Shown here piece after piece: positions 46,151 through 56,236 of a stretch of DNA of 64,000 nt; within the stretch, counting starts at the first letter, position 1; each line of letters opens with the position of its first letter. The translations under genes were made by a program, and so were the position numbers. This DNA is from Pseudanabaena sp. ABRG5-3 (lineage in GTDB: Bacteria > Cyanobacteriota > Cyanobacteriia > Pseudanabaenales > Pseudanabaenaceae), in contig NZ_AP017560.1 of NCBI RefSeq assembly GCF_003967015.1, positions 310,001 to 374,000 of the forward strand, in the 5' to 3' direction. The notes below the pieces were generated by a model. The model saw only the letters and a program-made list of their open reading frames with translations. It had not been told where the DNA came from and ran no database searches.

Positions 46151-48895
46151 TTACAGGACAAAGGTAGCTTTCAACATGCCTTCATCGGGATCTGGCTGGA
46201 GTTTGAATCCTAACCTGCGACAAATGCTTTGCATTGGGTCATTGCTATTGAGGATATAGCCAACGATCGCTTCTAGATTTTGTTCCTTGCCAATTTCTAA
46301 AATGCGGCGCAATAGCTCAGTGCCTAGCCCTTGATGATGGTAACGATCGCTAACAATGAGTGCAAATTCGGCTTCATTTGTGCCATGTAACTTACTCAAC
46401 CTTGCCACACCCAAAATCTCATGTTCGGAGGTTTCAGGATTTTTGTAATCGGCGGCTAAGACCATTTCGCGATCGTAATCAATAAAGCAGATGCGGGTCA
46501 AACGTTCATGGGCGATCCGCTTTGTCAATTTCACCGTATGGGCATAACGCAAATAGACGCTTTCTTCCGAGAGACTTTGATGGAACTGCACCATTAATGG
46601 CTCATCTTCAGGACGAATAGGACGAATGGTAACGCGATCGCCCTTACGAGATTGCCAACATTCTACATATTTAGTGGGATAGGGCGTAATCGCAGGGATC
46701 GGACGTTGAGCGATGTCATCATCCGTATGCAATACAACTCTGGCATCAAGGGCAATCATCCCATCCGCAGAAACTAACAAAGGATTAATATCAATTTCGC
46801 GAATTTGGGGTTGCTCAACTACCAGTTGACTGAAGTTGACTAGTAATTGCTCAAGTTTTGCCATATCGATCGCTTTTCTACCTCGAACTCCCTGCAAAGC
46901 TTGGTAAATACGTGTTTGTTCCATCATCCGCCTTGCAAGGGTGGTGTTTAATGGTGGCAAAGCAAGCGCCCGATCTCGAAATACTTCCACCAATTGACCA
47001 CCCATCCCAAATAGCATCACTTCCCCAAATTGAGGATCAAGGCTACTGCCGAGAATCAGTTCGTAGCCTTCCATTTTCACCATTGGCTGCACCGTGACAC
47101 CCAAAAAGGCTTCGGGATCAATGGTACGAACTTTAGAGGCGATCACCATAAAAGCGCGGGTAACTGCCGCCGCATCTTCTAGATTCAACCGCACACCACC
47201 CACATCAGTTTTATGGGTGATCTTTTCTGAATGGAGCTTGAGAACTACGGGATAGCCAAAGCGATCGGCGATTTCTACGGCTTCAATGTCACTGGTGGCG
47301 ATTTCAGTCGGTACTGTGGGAATACCATAGGCGGCAAGTAATTTTTTCGATTCGTATTCAGTTAATAGCAGGCGATCGCTTTTTGTGGCTTGCGCGAGAA
47401 TCCGTTCAGCTAACTGGCGATCGGGCGCATGTAAATCCGAATCCACAGGCAAGGAAGGCGTTTCATAGATTCCCTTCAGATTGTAGGTATACCGCCACAT
47501 ATAGTTAAACAAGCGCACAGCCGTATCGGGATAGGGAAATGTGGGAATATTCGCTTGATTGAGAATTTCAGTTCCTGCGGCAATTTCTGCGCCACCCATC
47601 CAACTCGATAAAATGGGCTTTCCTAATTTGCTGTAGGACTTGAGCTTCTCTGCGGTTTGAGTGGGATTGGTCATCGCCTGCGGAGTTAAGATCACTAACA
47701 TCGCGTCACTATTGGGATCATCGGCAACTACTTCAAGGGTTTGGGCATAGCGATCGCTACTGGCATCTCCGAGAATGTCAATGGGATTGTGATGACTCCA
47801 TTGCGCTGGTAAAAACTGATTTAATTTCTGGATCGTCTCTGGTGCGAGTTCCGATAATGTACCGCCGCCACTGATCAGTGCATCGGTAGCGATCGCCCCC
47901 GGACCTCCCGCATTGGTGACGATCGAGAGACGGTTGCCCTTGGGTCTCGGTTGTTTTGCCAAAGTTTCCGCCATATCAAACAGATCCGATATGGTATGTA
48001 CTCGCAATACGCCACAACGCCGAAAGGCCGCATTTAAAACTTCATCACTACCCGTCAAAGCTCCTGTATGCGAAGCCGCCGCCTTTGCTGCTGCCTCCGT
48101 ATGTCCGACTTTCAAGACAATGATCGGCTTGTCCATCGCTACCTCACGGGCTGCGGAGAGAAAGGCATGGGCATCACCGATGGATTCCATATAGAGAACG
48201 ATGCTGTGGGTATGGGGATCATCACCGAGATATTCAATCAAATCGCCCCAACCCACATCCAGCATGGAACCAATGGAAACGAAGGCACTAAAGCCAACAT
48301 TTTCACCTAAGCTCCAATCTAAAATCGAAGTACAGAGCGCTCCACTTTGACTGATAAACGCGACATTTCCCGAACGAGCACTTGTACCTGCAAAAGTGGC
48401 ATTTAGCCCTGCAAGCGGATTCATTAAACCTAAACAATTGGGACCAATAATTCGCATTCCCCCATTACGTGCTTCTGCTAAAACTTCCTTTTCTAGTGCT
48501 GCCCCCTGCTCCCCAATTTCCTTAAAGCCTGCGGAAATAATAATCGCTCCCTTCACTCCTGCTCCTACACATTCACGAATTACCTGTGGAACGGTCGCCG
48601 CAGGTGTAGCAATTATGGCAAGATCAACTACTTCAGGGACGCTTGCAATATCACGATAAGACTTAATTCCTAAAACGCTATGACGTTGGGGATTGACGGG
48701 AAAGACAGTGCCACCAAAGGGACTACGAATTAAGTTCCACAATAATGTACGTCCGACACTTCCTTCTCTTTCGCTTGCGCCAATTACAGCAACAGAACGA
48801 GGACGGAAAATACAATCAAGAGGATGACGTTGTTTTTTCCAAATATCATGGGCGGGATCGCTAGCACACACTTGGTTTATGAGAATTTTCTCCAT
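46151..48895 (-). CDS. Acyl-CoA synthetase (ADP-forming) fused to GNAT acetyltransferase, 914 aa
   Basis: The N-terminus (about 25-150) has the CoA-binding fold ([21 protein letters not shown]), the second domain [17 protein letters not shown] and the succinyl-CoA synthetase-like middle (about 160-480), and an ATP-grasp domain (about 495-700, [21 protein letters not shown]). The last 150 residues form a GNAT fold ([38 protein letters not shown]). Such fusions, as in Pat/Acs-type lysine acetyltransferases, occur in many bacteria and can acetylate metabolic enzymes. The synthetase part may have a regulatory rather than catalytic role; the ligand (acetyl-CoA, acyl-CoA) is inferred. Confidence 0.92.
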   Translation of the reverse strand: MEKILINQVCASDPAHDIWKKQRHPLDCIFRPRSVAVIGASEREGSVGRTLLWNLIRSPFGGTVFPVNPQRHSVLGIKSYRDIASVPEVVDLAIIATPAATVPQVIRECVGAGVKGAIIISAGFKEIGEQGAALEKEVLAEARNGGMRIIGPNCLGLMNPLAGLNATFAGTSARSGNVAFISQSGALCTSILDWSLGENVGFSAFVSIGSMLDVGWGDLIEYLGDDPHTHSIVLYMESIGDAHAFLSAAREVAMDKPIIVLKVGHTEAAAKAAASHTGALTGSDEVLNAAFRRCGVLRVHTISDLFDMAETLAKQPRPKGNRLSIVTNAGGPGAIATDALISGGGTLSELAPETIQKLNQFLPAQWSHHNPIDILGDASSDRYAQTLEVVADDPNSDAMLVILTPQAMTNPTQTAEKLKSYSKLGKPILSSWMGGAEIAAGTEILNQANIPTFPYPDTAVRLFNYMWRYTYNLKGIYETPSLPVDSDLHAPDRQLAERILAQATKSDRLLLTEYESKKLLAAYGIPTVPTEIATSDIEAVEIADRFGYPVVLKLHSEKITHKTDVGGVRLNLEDAAAVTRAFMVIASKVRTIDPEAFLGVTVQPMVKMEGYELILGSSLDPQFGEVMLFGMGGQLVEVFRDRALALPPLNTTLARRMMEQTRIYQALQGVRGRKAIDMAKLEQLLVNFSQLVVEQPQIREIDINPLLVSADGMIALDARVVLHTDDDIAQRPIPAITPYPTKYVECWQSRKGDRVTIRPIRPEDEPLMVQFHQSLSEESVYLRYAHTVKLTKRIAHERLTRICFIDYDREMVLAADYKNPETSEHEILGVARLSKLHGTNEAEFALIVSDRYHHQGLGTELLRRILEIGKEQNLEAIVGYILNSNDPMQSICRRLGFKLQPDPDEGMLKATFVL

Positions 48896-49317
48896 ACTAA
48901 CCTCCTGTTCTAAAACACCAATTTTTATATCTTGTATGGTGTATTAACTTCCACAGTAACTCTTTCTCAGTTTATAGCTACAAAATTTAATCTAATTAAA
49001 CTTAATTTAAGGAATATTCTTCCCAAATAGCACTAGCTCTGTCATAAATTATGGGTCAAAAGCTTAAACCTATTGAAACTGGTTGATCATAGAGGTTGTT
49101 TAGTCTGCTTTAGCTGACTTTATCTTTGAGCTAAGAACTTTAGTTCTTGGTTATCTTGCGTAATTCCTAAAAGGAATATTCAAGATCATTACCTCAAGCT
49201 GCAAAATGGAGCAAAGCTTCATCTTGTAGCTTGAGATTTTAAATTCATAAAAATGTTTGACGATTACACCTATTTAAAGTTACTATAGTGAGTTCGGAAT
49301 TCTAAAACTGTAAAGCC
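48896..49317. other. 422-base gap with hairpin cluster before der
   Basis: The gap holds stems AAGAACT/AGTTCTT (49133-49148), ATTCC/GGAAT (49163-49177) and a longer imperfect one CTCAAGCTGCAA...TTGTAGCTTGAG (49193-49235) with an internal ATGGAGC/GCTTCAT pair. It precedes der by 82 bases and may be a leader structure or a remnant repeat. No protein is encoded. Confidence 0.35.
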
Positions 49318-50676
49318 ATGCCGCTACCGATTGTTGCCGTTGTCGGTCGCCCCAATGTGGGCAAATCTACCCTTGTAAACCGCCTATCAGGAGAACAATA
49401 TGCGATCGTCTACGATCAACCAGGTGTAACCCGCGATCGCGTTTATCGCGAATGTTTTTGGGGAGCCCATGAATTTCAAGTTGTGGATACAGGCGGATTA
49501 GTATTTGACGACGAGACTGAGTTTTTGCCGATGATTCGTGAACAGGCTGAGATTGCCATCCGTGAATCGGCAGCAGTAATTTTTGTAGTGGATGGACAGG
49601 CAGGAATCACCGATGCTGATGAGCAACTAGGTGGCTGGTTACGTCGGCAAAATATTCCCGTGCTATTAGCAGTGAACAAATGCGAAGGTTCCAAATATGG
49701 ACTCTCCTTGGCAGCAGAATTTTGGAATTTGGGGCTAGGCGAGCCAATCCCCATGTCTGGTATTCATGGTAATGGCACAGGCGAATTACTTGATGAGTTG
49801 ATCAAACATTTGCCACCTCCTGACGAAGTAGTTAAGGAAAGCGACGAAATTAAAGTAGCGATTATTGGTCGTCCCAATGTTGGCAAGTCCAGCTTGCTCA
49901 ATTCTTTCATTGGCGAAAATCGAAGTATTGTTAGTCCAATTTCTGGGACAACTCGTGATGCGATCGATATGTCGGTGGAACGCGATGGCAAGAAATATCG
50001 CCTGATCGATACCGCAGGAGTTCGTCGTAAAAAGAATATTGATTACGGCATCGAATTTTTTAGTATTAACCGTGCTTTTAAAGCGATCGGACGTTCTGAT
50101 GTCGTTTTGTTAGTCATTGATGCCCTTGATGGTGTTACCGATCAAGATCAAAAGCTCGCAGGGCGCATCAATGATGAAGGAAAAGCTTGCGTAATCGTGG
50201 TCAATAAGTGGGATGCGATCGAAAAAGATTCCTACACCATCTATGACTACACTGCCGAAGTGAAAAGCCGCTTGATGTTTGTAGAATATGCGCCAATTAT
50301 TTTTGTCAGTGCATTGACTGGTCAGCGTGTAACCCAAATTCTTGATCGCGTCGATATTGCTGCCGAGCAGCATAAACGTCGCGTCCCCACTGCGGTTTTA
50401 AATGAAGCGCTCACCGAGGCAGTCACATGGCACGCACCACCGACCAGTCGCGGTGGCAAACAGGGCAAGGTTTATTACTGCACTCAAATTTCCGATAGTC
50501 CACCGACCATTATCCTGTTCGTAAATGATCCCCATCGCTTTAACGATAACTACAAGCGTTATATCGAAAATCAATTCCGTAAGAGCCTTGGCTTTGAAGG
50601 GACTCCCGTAAGGTTTATCTTCCGAGGCAAAAAAGATCGCGAAGTTGAAAAATCAAAAAATTCAGCCCTTAGATAA
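49318..50676 (+). CDS. der: Ribosome biogenesis GTPase Der (EngA), 452 aa
   Basis: Two GTPase domains are clear: [16 protein letters not shown] (about 8-23) and [16 protein letters not shown] (about 182-197), each with a DTAG/DTGG switch ([16 protein letters not shown]) and an NKxD motif ([15 protein letters not shown]). The C-terminal KH-like domain ends [17 protein letters not shown]. Der acts in 50S subunit assembly. The first G4 reads NKCE rather than NKxD, a known variation. The ATG has no strong Shine-Dalgarno. Confidence 0.97.
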   Translation: MPLPIVAVVGRPNVGKSTLVNRLSGEQYAIVYDQPGVTRDRVYRECFWGAHEFQVVDTGGLVFDDETEFLPMIREQAEIAIRESAAVIFVVDGQAGITDADEQLGGWLRRQNIPVLLAVNKCEGSKYGLSLAAEFWNLGLGEPIPMSGIHGNGTGELLDELIKHLPPPDEVVKESDEIKVAIIGRPNVGKSSLLNSFIGENRSIVSPISGTTRDAIDMSVERDGKKYRLIDTAGVRRKKNIDYGIEFFSINRAFKAIGRSDVVLLVIDALDGVTDQDQKLAGRINDEGKACVIVVNKWDAIEKDSYTIYDYTAEVKSRLMFVEYAPIIFVSALTGQRVTQILDRVDIAAEQHKRRVPTAVLNEALTEAVTWHAPPTSRGGKQGKVYYCTQISDSPPTIILFVNDPHRFNDNYKRYIENQFRKSLGFEGTPVRFIFRGKKDREVEKSKNSALR

Positions 50677-50678
50677 AT

Positions 50679-50762
50679 TAAGACATAAAACCCAAAAGAT
50701 GATTTGTCCTAGCTCTCTCTTTGGTTGCGATAAATAAAGGGGAGCATTGCTCCCCTTTATTT
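50679..50762. repeat. Reduced palindromic element (family A arms) plus terminator after der
   Basis: AGACATAAAACCCAAAAGAT and GATTTGTCCTAGCTCTCTCT are the outer arms of the tandem elements at 6740-7030, joined without the inner stem. Directly behind is a perfect 13-bp stem AAATAAAGGGGAG with CATTG loop (50732-50762), a likely der terminator. Confidence 0.65.
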
Positions 50763-50870
50763 TATCTAAGCCTGATGACGGTTGCTATGATGACTTTGCT
50801 ATTTGGTACGATTGAATAATTTAAGTAGCATGAAGCACTTACTGAAGAGCGATCGCTTGCTACCACAACT

Positions 50871-51236
50871 ATGACAGCCTTAGAAGACAACAAATTTGAG
50901 ACTTACACCCTTGGGGCTGCTACTTTTGACTTAAGTGGGCTGCCCAAGGAATACTACACCCTTGTTGATGGTAGCAAGAGTATTATCTGGGTACAGCCGA
51001 TTTTCCAATCGTTGGGCTTAAAATCTTTGCTAGCAGCTTCTTTGCCTGTGGAAAATTTTACCCATGCCGTTATTCATGGAAGTGACTACACTGCTATAGT
51101 GATCAAGCAGCAGGGCAACTATCTAGCCCTATTGATCGATCCTAAAAGTAAAATTCTGAGCGAAAAATTTTTAAGCTGGGCGCAATCCTTTGATGCTACA
51201 TCTCTCAGGAATAATCCGAAATTCCAAGTAATTTAA
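50871..51236 (+). CDS. Hypothetical protein, 121 aa
   Basis: The protein is mixed alpha/beta with a central strand pattern (FTHAVIHGSDYTAIVIKQQGNYLALLID) and a short C-terminal helix (EKFLSWAQSF). It has no signal peptide, membrane segment or known catalytic motif. A terminator follows at 51238. It could belong to a small cyanobacterium-specific family, but I cannot name it. The gene is single, between der and dxr, and in the same direction. Confidence 0.6.
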   Translation: MTALEDNKFETYTLGAATFDLSGLPKEYYTLVDGSKSIIWVQPIFQSLGLKSLLAASLPVENFTHAVIHGSDYTAIVIKQQGNYLALLIDPKSKILSEKFLSWAQSFDATSLRNNPKFQVI

Positions 51237-51237
51237 T

Positions 51238-51272
51238 AAAAATAGAGGGACGCTTTGCGTCCCTCTATTTTT
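51238..51272 (+). terminator. Terminator after the 121-aa gene
   Basis: A perfect 16-bp stem AAAAATAGAGGGACGC with TTT loop ends in a T run immediately after the stop. Confidence 0.75.
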
Positions 51273-51322
51273 TAGGTAAGGATAGTCTAGTCTACGCTGT
51301 GTGCAAACTATCCTTGCTCATA

Positions 51323-51418
51323 AGTAGCTGAGCATAATTAAAAGCCCAAAACTTGTGGCGCACGCGCAGCGTGCGCCACAAGTTTTGGGCTTTTATATTT
51401 AATTGCGCTCATTTACTT
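51323..51418. repeat. Palindromic repeat, family C (complete copy)
   Basis: AGTAGCTGAGCATAATTAAA... and ...TTTAATTGCGCTCATTTACTT are inverted outer arms around a long perfect stem AAAAGCCCAAAACTTGTGGC with GCGCACGCGCAGCGTGCGCC tip. A decayed counterpart with the same outer arms lies at 62415-62559, and a related one at 43073-43142. Confidence 0.7.
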
Positions 51419-51532
51419 GTATGGCAATACTCTATTTTTTTGGAGTAAATCGCGATCGCTCAAAAATTTATGCAAGACTTTAAAGCAAGACTGTACGCAA
51501 AACTTTAATAAATACTTAACAAGCCCATTTTT

Positions 51533-52696
51533 ATGAAACGTATTACCCTGCTTGGCTCCACTGGCTCAATTGGTACACAAACCCTCGATATCGTCGCGGA
51601 ATATCCTGAAAAATTTCAAGTCGTGGGCATGACCGCAGGGGGAAATATTGAGCTTTTTGCCCAGCAGATTCGTAAGTTTCAGCCTGAAATTGTAGCGATC
51701 GCTAATGACACGAAACTTGCCGAACTAAAAGAAGCGATCGCCGATCTAGCCGTGAAGCCGATCATGCTAGCAGGAGCCGAAGGTGTAGAAACCGTGGCTG
51801 CCTACGGAGATTCTGAAGCAGTCGTTACAGGGATTGTCGGCTGTGCAGGACTATTACCCACCATCGCCGCCATCAAAGCGGGAAAAAATATTGCCCTAGC
51901 TAACAAAGAAACCTTGATCGCTGGCGGTGAAGTAGTTGTGCCATTGGTGAAAAAACATGGCGTGAAGTTATTCCCCGCCGATTCGGAACATTCAGCAATT
52001 TTCCAATGTTTGCAAGGAGTGCCTGAAGGCGGATTGCGGCGGATTATCCTCACGGCTTCAGGTGGTGCTTTTCGCGATCGCCCCACGGAGGAACTCGCAT
52101 CAGTCACCGTTGCCGATGCCTTAAAACATCCCAACTGGGCGATGGGTAAAAAAATTACGATTGATTCCGCAACCTTGATGAATAAAGGTTTAGAAGTGAT
52201 CGAAGCCCATTATCTCTTTGGCGTAGATTATGACAAAATCGAGATTGTGATTCATCCCCAAAGTATTATCCATTCACTCATTGAATTAGAAGACACTTCC
52301 GTATTAGCGCAACTCGGCATTCCCGATATGCGTCTACCTCTGCTCTATTCCCTCTCCTATCCCGATCGCATTCCCACCCAATGGGAGCGCCTCGATCTCG
52401 TCAAATGTGGCACGCTCACCTTCCGCGCCCCCGATCATCAGAAATATCCCTGTATGGAACTAGCCTATGCCGCAGGTCGTGCAGGTGGCACGATGCCTGC
52501 GGTCTTGAATGCTGCCAATGAGCAAGTAGTCGAGCTATTCCTCCAAGAACGTGTGCGTTATGTGCAGATTGCCGATCTGATTAAGCATGTATGCGATCGG
52601 CACAATCTGATCTCTAAGCCAGAACTTGAGGATATTCTCGAAGCTGATAAATGGGCAAGAAATGAGGTAATTAATCAAGTTATGGCTACGATTTAG
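51533..52696 (+). CDS. dxr: 1-deoxy-D-xylulose 5-phosphate reductoisomerase, 387 aa
   Basis: [16 protein letters not shown] (4-19) is the NADPH-binding motif. The active-site stretches [14 protein letters not shown] (about 122-135), [15 protein letters not shown] (about 149-163), [27 protein letters not shown] (read as [21 protein letters not shown]) and [13 protein letters not shown] fit DXR. It makes 2-C-methylerythritol 4-phosphate in the MEP isoprenoid pathway, essential for carotenoids, chlorophyll tails and quinones. Length matches the family. Single gene, bounded by palindromic repeats upstream and a terminator downstream. Confidence 0.97.
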   Translation: MKRITLLGSTGSIGTQTLDIVAEYPEKFQVVGMTAGGNIELFAQQIRKFQPEIVAIANDTKLAELKEAIADLAVKPIMLAGAEGVETVAAYGDSEAVVTGIVGCAGLLPTIAAIKAGKNIALANKETLIAGGEVVVPLVKKHGVKLFPADSEHSAIFQCLQGVPEGGLRRIILTASGGAFRDRPTEELASVTVADALKHPNWAMGKKITIDSATLMNKGLEVIEAHYLFGVDYDKIEIVIHPQSIIHSLIELEDTSVLAQLGIPDMRLPLLYSLSYPDRIPTQWERLDLVKCGTLTFRAPDHQKYPCMELAYAAGRAGGTMPAVLNAANEQVVELFLQERVRYVQIADLIKHVCDRHNLISKPELEDILEADKWARNEVINQVMATI

Positions 52697-52829
52697 CTAT
52701 TAACTGATGTTACGTGGAAGTTTCTAAAGTAGGGGCGGGTTTAGTTGATAATTCTGGGCTGAACGCAAGATATATATGCTAAACCCGCCCCTACTCTGTA
52801 CACGATAGCCTGATGGAGTGACAGTTCCT

Positions 52830-52865
52830 AAAAAAAGAGACTCGCTTAGCGAGTCTCTTTTTTTA
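52830..52865. terminator. Bidirectional terminator between dxr and the desaturase gene
   Basis: A perfect 16-bp stem AAAAAAAGAGACTCGC with TTA loop is flanked by A and T runs. Confidence 0.75.
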
Positions 52866-53714
52866 TTTGGCGATCGCTGGAGGCATGACCACTTTTGTTG
52901 CTAAACCGAAAGCTCTAAGTACTTGAATAGCCCACCAAGTCACATCAACTTCCCACCAACGCCAACCCGCTTTTGCCACATTGGGGTAAGCATGGTGATT
53001 ATTGTGCCAACCTTCGCCGTAGGTAACGATCGCCGCCCACCAAAGATTGCGCGAATTATCATTAGTCTCAAAGGTGCGATAGCCCCACATATGGGTAACA
53101 GAATTAATAAACCAAGTGCTATGCCATAGAAAGACTGAACGTACACACATTCCCCAAATGACGTAAGACCAACCGCCAAGCAAATATAAACCAACGCCTA
53201 CAGGAATTTGCAGTAAGAGAAAGTACTTATCTAACCAGAGATAGAAGGGGTCGCGAGCCAAATCAGGAGCATATCGGAAATACTTATCCGCATCGAAAAA
53301 GTCTGATTTAGGATACAGAATCCACAACATATGACTCCACCAAAAACCTCTCCTTGCCGAATAAGGATCTTTCTCTTCATCTTCAGTATGGGCATGGTGT
53401 AAGCGGTGTCCTGCAATCCAAAAGATTGGACCACCTTGTAAAGCTGCCGCCCCAATTAAGGCAATTAGATATTCTAACCACTTCGGCACTTGAAAACTGC
53501 GATGACTCAGCAAGCGGTGATAGCCCAAGCAAATACCAATGCTTCCTAAAAACCAATGCAGTAAGATTGTGATTCCTAAAGCTGACCATGAAAAGAACCA
53601 AGGGGCTAACAGGGCTAGACCATGAACAATAGTAAAGAAACCCACCGATATCCAACTCAGTTTTAGTTTTTCAGGTTGAGGATCAGGAATGATATCTGAA
53701 AATAGTCTTGTCAT
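52863..53714 (-). CDS. desC: Acyl-lipid/acyl-CoA delta-9-type fatty acid desaturase, 283 aa
   Basis: Three histidine boxes are visible: HRLLSHRSF (about 66-74), HRLHHAHTE (about 103-111) and HNNHHAYP (about 240-247), the di-iron ligands of membrane desaturases. Four hydrophobic stretches fit the desaturase topology (about 27-60, 82-98, 168-190, 200-220). The H-box spacing is that of stearoyl-type delta-9 desaturases (DesC), which place the first double bond in C18 chains. Expected in the thylakoid and cell membrane. The name desC is my assignment; delta-9 position is by family. Confidence 0.9.
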   Translation of the reverse strand: MTRLFSDIIPDPQPEKLKLSWISVGFFTIVHGLALLAPWFFSWSALGITILLHWFLGSIGICLGYHRLLSHRSFQVPKWLEYLIALIGAAALQGGPIFWIAGHRLHHAHTEDEEKDPYSARRGFWWSHMLWILYPKSDFFDADKYFRYAPDLARDPFYLWLDKYFLLLQIPVGVGLYLLGGWSYVIWGMCVRSVFLWHSTWFINSVTHMWGYRTFETNDNSRNLWWAAIVTYGEGWHNNHHAYPNVAKAGWRWWEVDVTWWAIQVLRAFGLATKVVMPPAIAK

Positions 53715-54044
53715 ATTTTAAGCGTCTATATCTAAATGGCATTGCTAAAGGTTTTGAGAAGAAGAGAAGAATCGCTAATTCTCTATCTAAAAATTTGGAT
53801 AAGTGTGTGATCAAAAATTGCAAGCACAACCCTTTCCCATCATGCTAAGGAAGGATATCCAGCACAAAGCGTCGCCTATCCTATGCAAAACTTGCGTTAG
53901 CAAATGATGGCTATTTGAATTTGATGAACTTATGAATTTATTTAATGAGCTTTAAATACAAAGTTAGCCACTGAGCGATCGCCTATGAAACCTTAACCCG
54001 CAGAGGCTCAGTGATTTGTGTGAAGTAAAGACCAAAACCGCCAA
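53715..54044. other. Gap between the desaturase and MerR genes
   Basis: This 330-base gap carries the leader and promoter region of the desaturase gene and the 3' flank of the MerR gene. It is AT-rich, with one HIP1-like GCGATCGC near 53975. I see no hairpin with a T-run, ORF or RNA gene. Confidence 0.4.
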
Positions 54045-54527
54045 TCAATTCACAGCTAAAATCTGTTCTTCAGATTTAGCAAGCCCTTGCCAAGAACTGC
54101 AAGCTTGCTGAAAGTCATGACGAGGATCATCTGATACAGCGCAAGATTCTTTGGGACTGGAACAATCTTTGCACTCAATATTTTGATGACAGTGATTAAT
54201 GAGGGGGTGAAGTTCATCCAGTAAGATTTGTAGTTGCTGAATGGTTTCTTCGATCGCTCTTGCCTTTTTTGACAAACAATCATGCACTGTTTGACAAGTC
54301 GGGGATTTGCTATCTTTAGCAGCTAAGATTTCTCTGATGTCATCCAAGCTCAATCCCATCGATTTGGTATGGGTAATGAAGGATAGGCGATCTACATCTT
54401 CTTGACTAAACAAGCGATAGCCAGATTCAGTCCTATGAGGAGGAGGAATTAGCCCAATCCGCTCATAAAAATAAAGTGTCTGAGGATTAAGACCTAATTT
54501 GCGAGAGACTTCACCAACTTGCAGCAT
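54045..54527 (-). CDS. MerR-family metal-responsive regulator, about 160 aa
   Basis: The N-terminus LQVGEVSRKLGLNPQTLYFYERIGLIPPP and GYRLFSQEDVDRLSFI (read in parts) is the MerR helix-turn-helix and wing. A helical dimerisation stretch follows, then a C-terminal region with CHQNIECKDCSSPKESC, suitable for metal coordination. I use ATG 54527, preceded by AAGGA; the TTG at 54554 and ATG 54533 are weaker. A perfect 24-bp dyad lies 39 bases upstream. Similar proteins sense Cu, Zn, Pb or Hg and switch their own gene and a transporter; no transporter is adjacent here. Confidence 0.88.
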   Translation of the reverse strand: MLQVGEVSRKLGLNPQTLYFYERIGLIPPPHRTESGYRLFSQEDVDRLSFITHTKSMGLSLDDIREILAAKDSKSPTCQTVHDCLSKKARAIEETIQQLQILLDELHPLINHCHQNIECKDCSSPKESCAVSDDPRHDFQQACSSWQGLAKSEEQILAVN

Positions 54528-54565
54528 TGCCATCCTTGTTTTCACATCCAACAATTACAAGCTTA

Positions 54566-54589
54566 GACCTTATACTATGGTATAAGGTC
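54566..54589. promoter_or_regulatory. MerR-type operator with perfect dyad
   Basis: GACCTTATAC-TATG-GTATAAGGTC is a perfect 10-bp inverted repeat. Read on the reverse strand it overlaps a TTGACC -35 box, with a -10-like TAAGCT after about 20 bases, the long spacing typical of MerR-controlled promoters. It should control the merR gene. Confidence 0.75.
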
Positions 54590-54757
54590 AAGGGTTTCAG
54601 TCAAGTTTCTGGATTGTAAAGATTTTTCTGTAAATAAAATTCACATAGAAATTTTTGAAAGCGTTGCGAAGCCGCACTTTCAAAAAGCTATAGTGCAACG
54701 CGCTGAAGGCGATCGCTATATCATTGAGATCATGAAGATACTAACCAAGAGGGCGTT

Positions 54758-55348
54758 ATGGTGACGACAACGAAACTCGCTGCAATATCTACACCAGCAA
54801 AATATCGCCTTACGGTAGAGCAGTATTACAAAATGGCAGAGGTTGGCATTTTAGGAATAGAGCAGCGTACAGAATTAATCGAAGGAGAAATCATTGAAAT
54901 GTCGGCAATTGGCACAAAACATGCGATTTGTGTTTCTAATCTTTCGGAATTACTGACTATTCAAACTATCCAAATTGCCCATGTGCGCCAGCAAAATCCT
55001 ATACATTTAAGCGATCGCTCTGAGCCACAACCTGACATTGCTCTAGTGAAACGCCCCAGTAGTCGCTATGCTGATTGCCACCCCCGACCTGAAGATATTT
55101 TTTTATTGATCGAGGTATCCGATTCCACATTGAAATACGATCGCGAGGTTAAACTTCCCCTCTATGTCAAGGCAGGAATTGCTGAAGTATGGATTGTGAA
55201 TATCGAAGAGCAAGTATTTGAAGTTTATAGATCGCCTAATCAAGATAGATATGAGCAGGTCAAGATTTATGGCAAAGGCGAAGAAGTTTCTATGAGTATG
55301 TTTGAGAATATGGCGATCTCAGTTAATCAGATCTTTGAAACTATATAG
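54758..55348 (+). CDS. Uma2 family (DUF820) endonuclease-like protein, 196 aa
   Basis: The Uma2 pattern is visible: RLTVEQYYKMAEVGILG (17-33), ELIEGEIIEMSAIG, SEPQPDIALVKRPSSRY (about 90-106, with the PD motif), DIFLLIEVSDSTLKYDREVKLPLY (partly: LLIEVSDSTLKYD) and GIAEVWIVNIEEQ. These acids form the PD-(D/E)XK-like active site. GAGG lies before the ATG. It is shorter than the Uma2 at 4632 and lacks the coiled-coil tail. No partner gene is obvious; role not established. Confidence 0.87.
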   Translation: MVTTTKLAAISTPAKYRLTVEQYYKMAEVGILGIEQRTELIEGEIIEMSAIGTKHAICVSNLSELLTIQTIQIAHVRQQNPIHLSDRSEPQPDIALVKRPSSRYADCHPRPEDIFLLIEVSDSTLKYDREVKLPLYVKAGIAEVWIVNIEEQVFEVYRSPNQDRYEQVKIYGKGEEVSMSMFENMAISVNQIFETI

Positions 55349-55390
55349 TAATAAAATGGTTGCTTAGAATATAAACCCCAAAATACAAGT

Positions 55391-55987
55391 CTAGAAGCTA
55401 TAGTCAATTTTTTTTGCTTGATTGAAATAAATCTGTTTGCTATCAAGCAGGTTTTGATAAACCGAATCTATTATAGGATTGACTTCTTTTAAACCTAACT
55501 GTGCCTTGATATAATTTTTTAGCGTCGCTTCAGATTTAGGTCTACATTTTTTATCAATTGATGTAAGTTTTTGGACTATTATTGTGCACGTGTCTTCTAG
55601 AGAAATTCCTTCGTTCCACATCAAAATTGTAATTAAAGAAATATCTTCTTTCCGACTACAAAATATTTTTTGATTTTTTAAATAGCTAATTAATGGGTCA
55701 AAGCCAGTGTCTTTGGAAATAATATGAAAAAATGATTCTGGCTCTTTTTGAACTAATCTGCCTAAAATAAAGGTGATATGAAAATCAAGAGCATTCTTGC
55801 CACTGCCATTAATTTGAATCCACTCAACTTGATTACCTAGTTCTTGAGATTTTAAAACTAAATCAATGGGGATTTTAGTTTGATTTGTCCCAATAAATAT
55901 TTTGATAAAAAAAGTCTTTTCTTTAAAACAAGTTAGATCTATATTTTGAACGTTTTCATAGTCTACTAGAATGTAATTATTTTTCAT
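55391..55987 (-). CDS. PIN-like domain protein, 198 aa
   Basis: The N-terminus YILVDYENVQNIDL gives D9, then GSGKNALDFHITFILGRL with D68 and HIISKDTGFDPLISYLK with D93 and D97: the acidic set of NYN/PIN-type RNase-like domains. The remaining C-terminus is helical and basic. Proteins of this type are candidates for RNA cleavage and occur near defence or toxin genes. It converges with the Uma2 gene; no antitoxin-like small gene is adjacent, so it is not a classical toxin pair. Composition is AT-rich compared with neighbours, a possible sign of transfer. Confidence 0.75.
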   Translation of the reverse strand: MKNNYILVDYENVQNIDLTCFKEKTFFIKIFIGTNQTKIPIDLVLKSQELGNQVEWIQINGSGKNALDFHITFILGRLVQKEPESFFHIISKDTGFDPLISYLKNQKIFCSRKEDISLITILMWNEGISLEDTCTIIVQKLTSIDKKCRPKSEATLKNYIKAQLGLKEVNPIIDSVYQNLLDSKQIYFNQAKKIDYSF

Positions 55988-56236
55988 TGATTGAAATTAG
56001 CTAAAACGTGATTTAATAACGAATATTTAGCGTAGCAGATAAATGATCGTCATTATCCTAAACAAACAGCGCAAAGTGCCATATCTTCGACATAAATCAT
56101 AAATTAAGTTGAATTATCGAAAGATTTAGCGATCGCAAGGATTAAGATCTGATGTATACAAACTGATATAGCGAGTTTGAGCTTACCAATGGCAAGTTTG
56201 AGCTTGATGTAGCTACTCAGGAATGGAGAAAAGATC

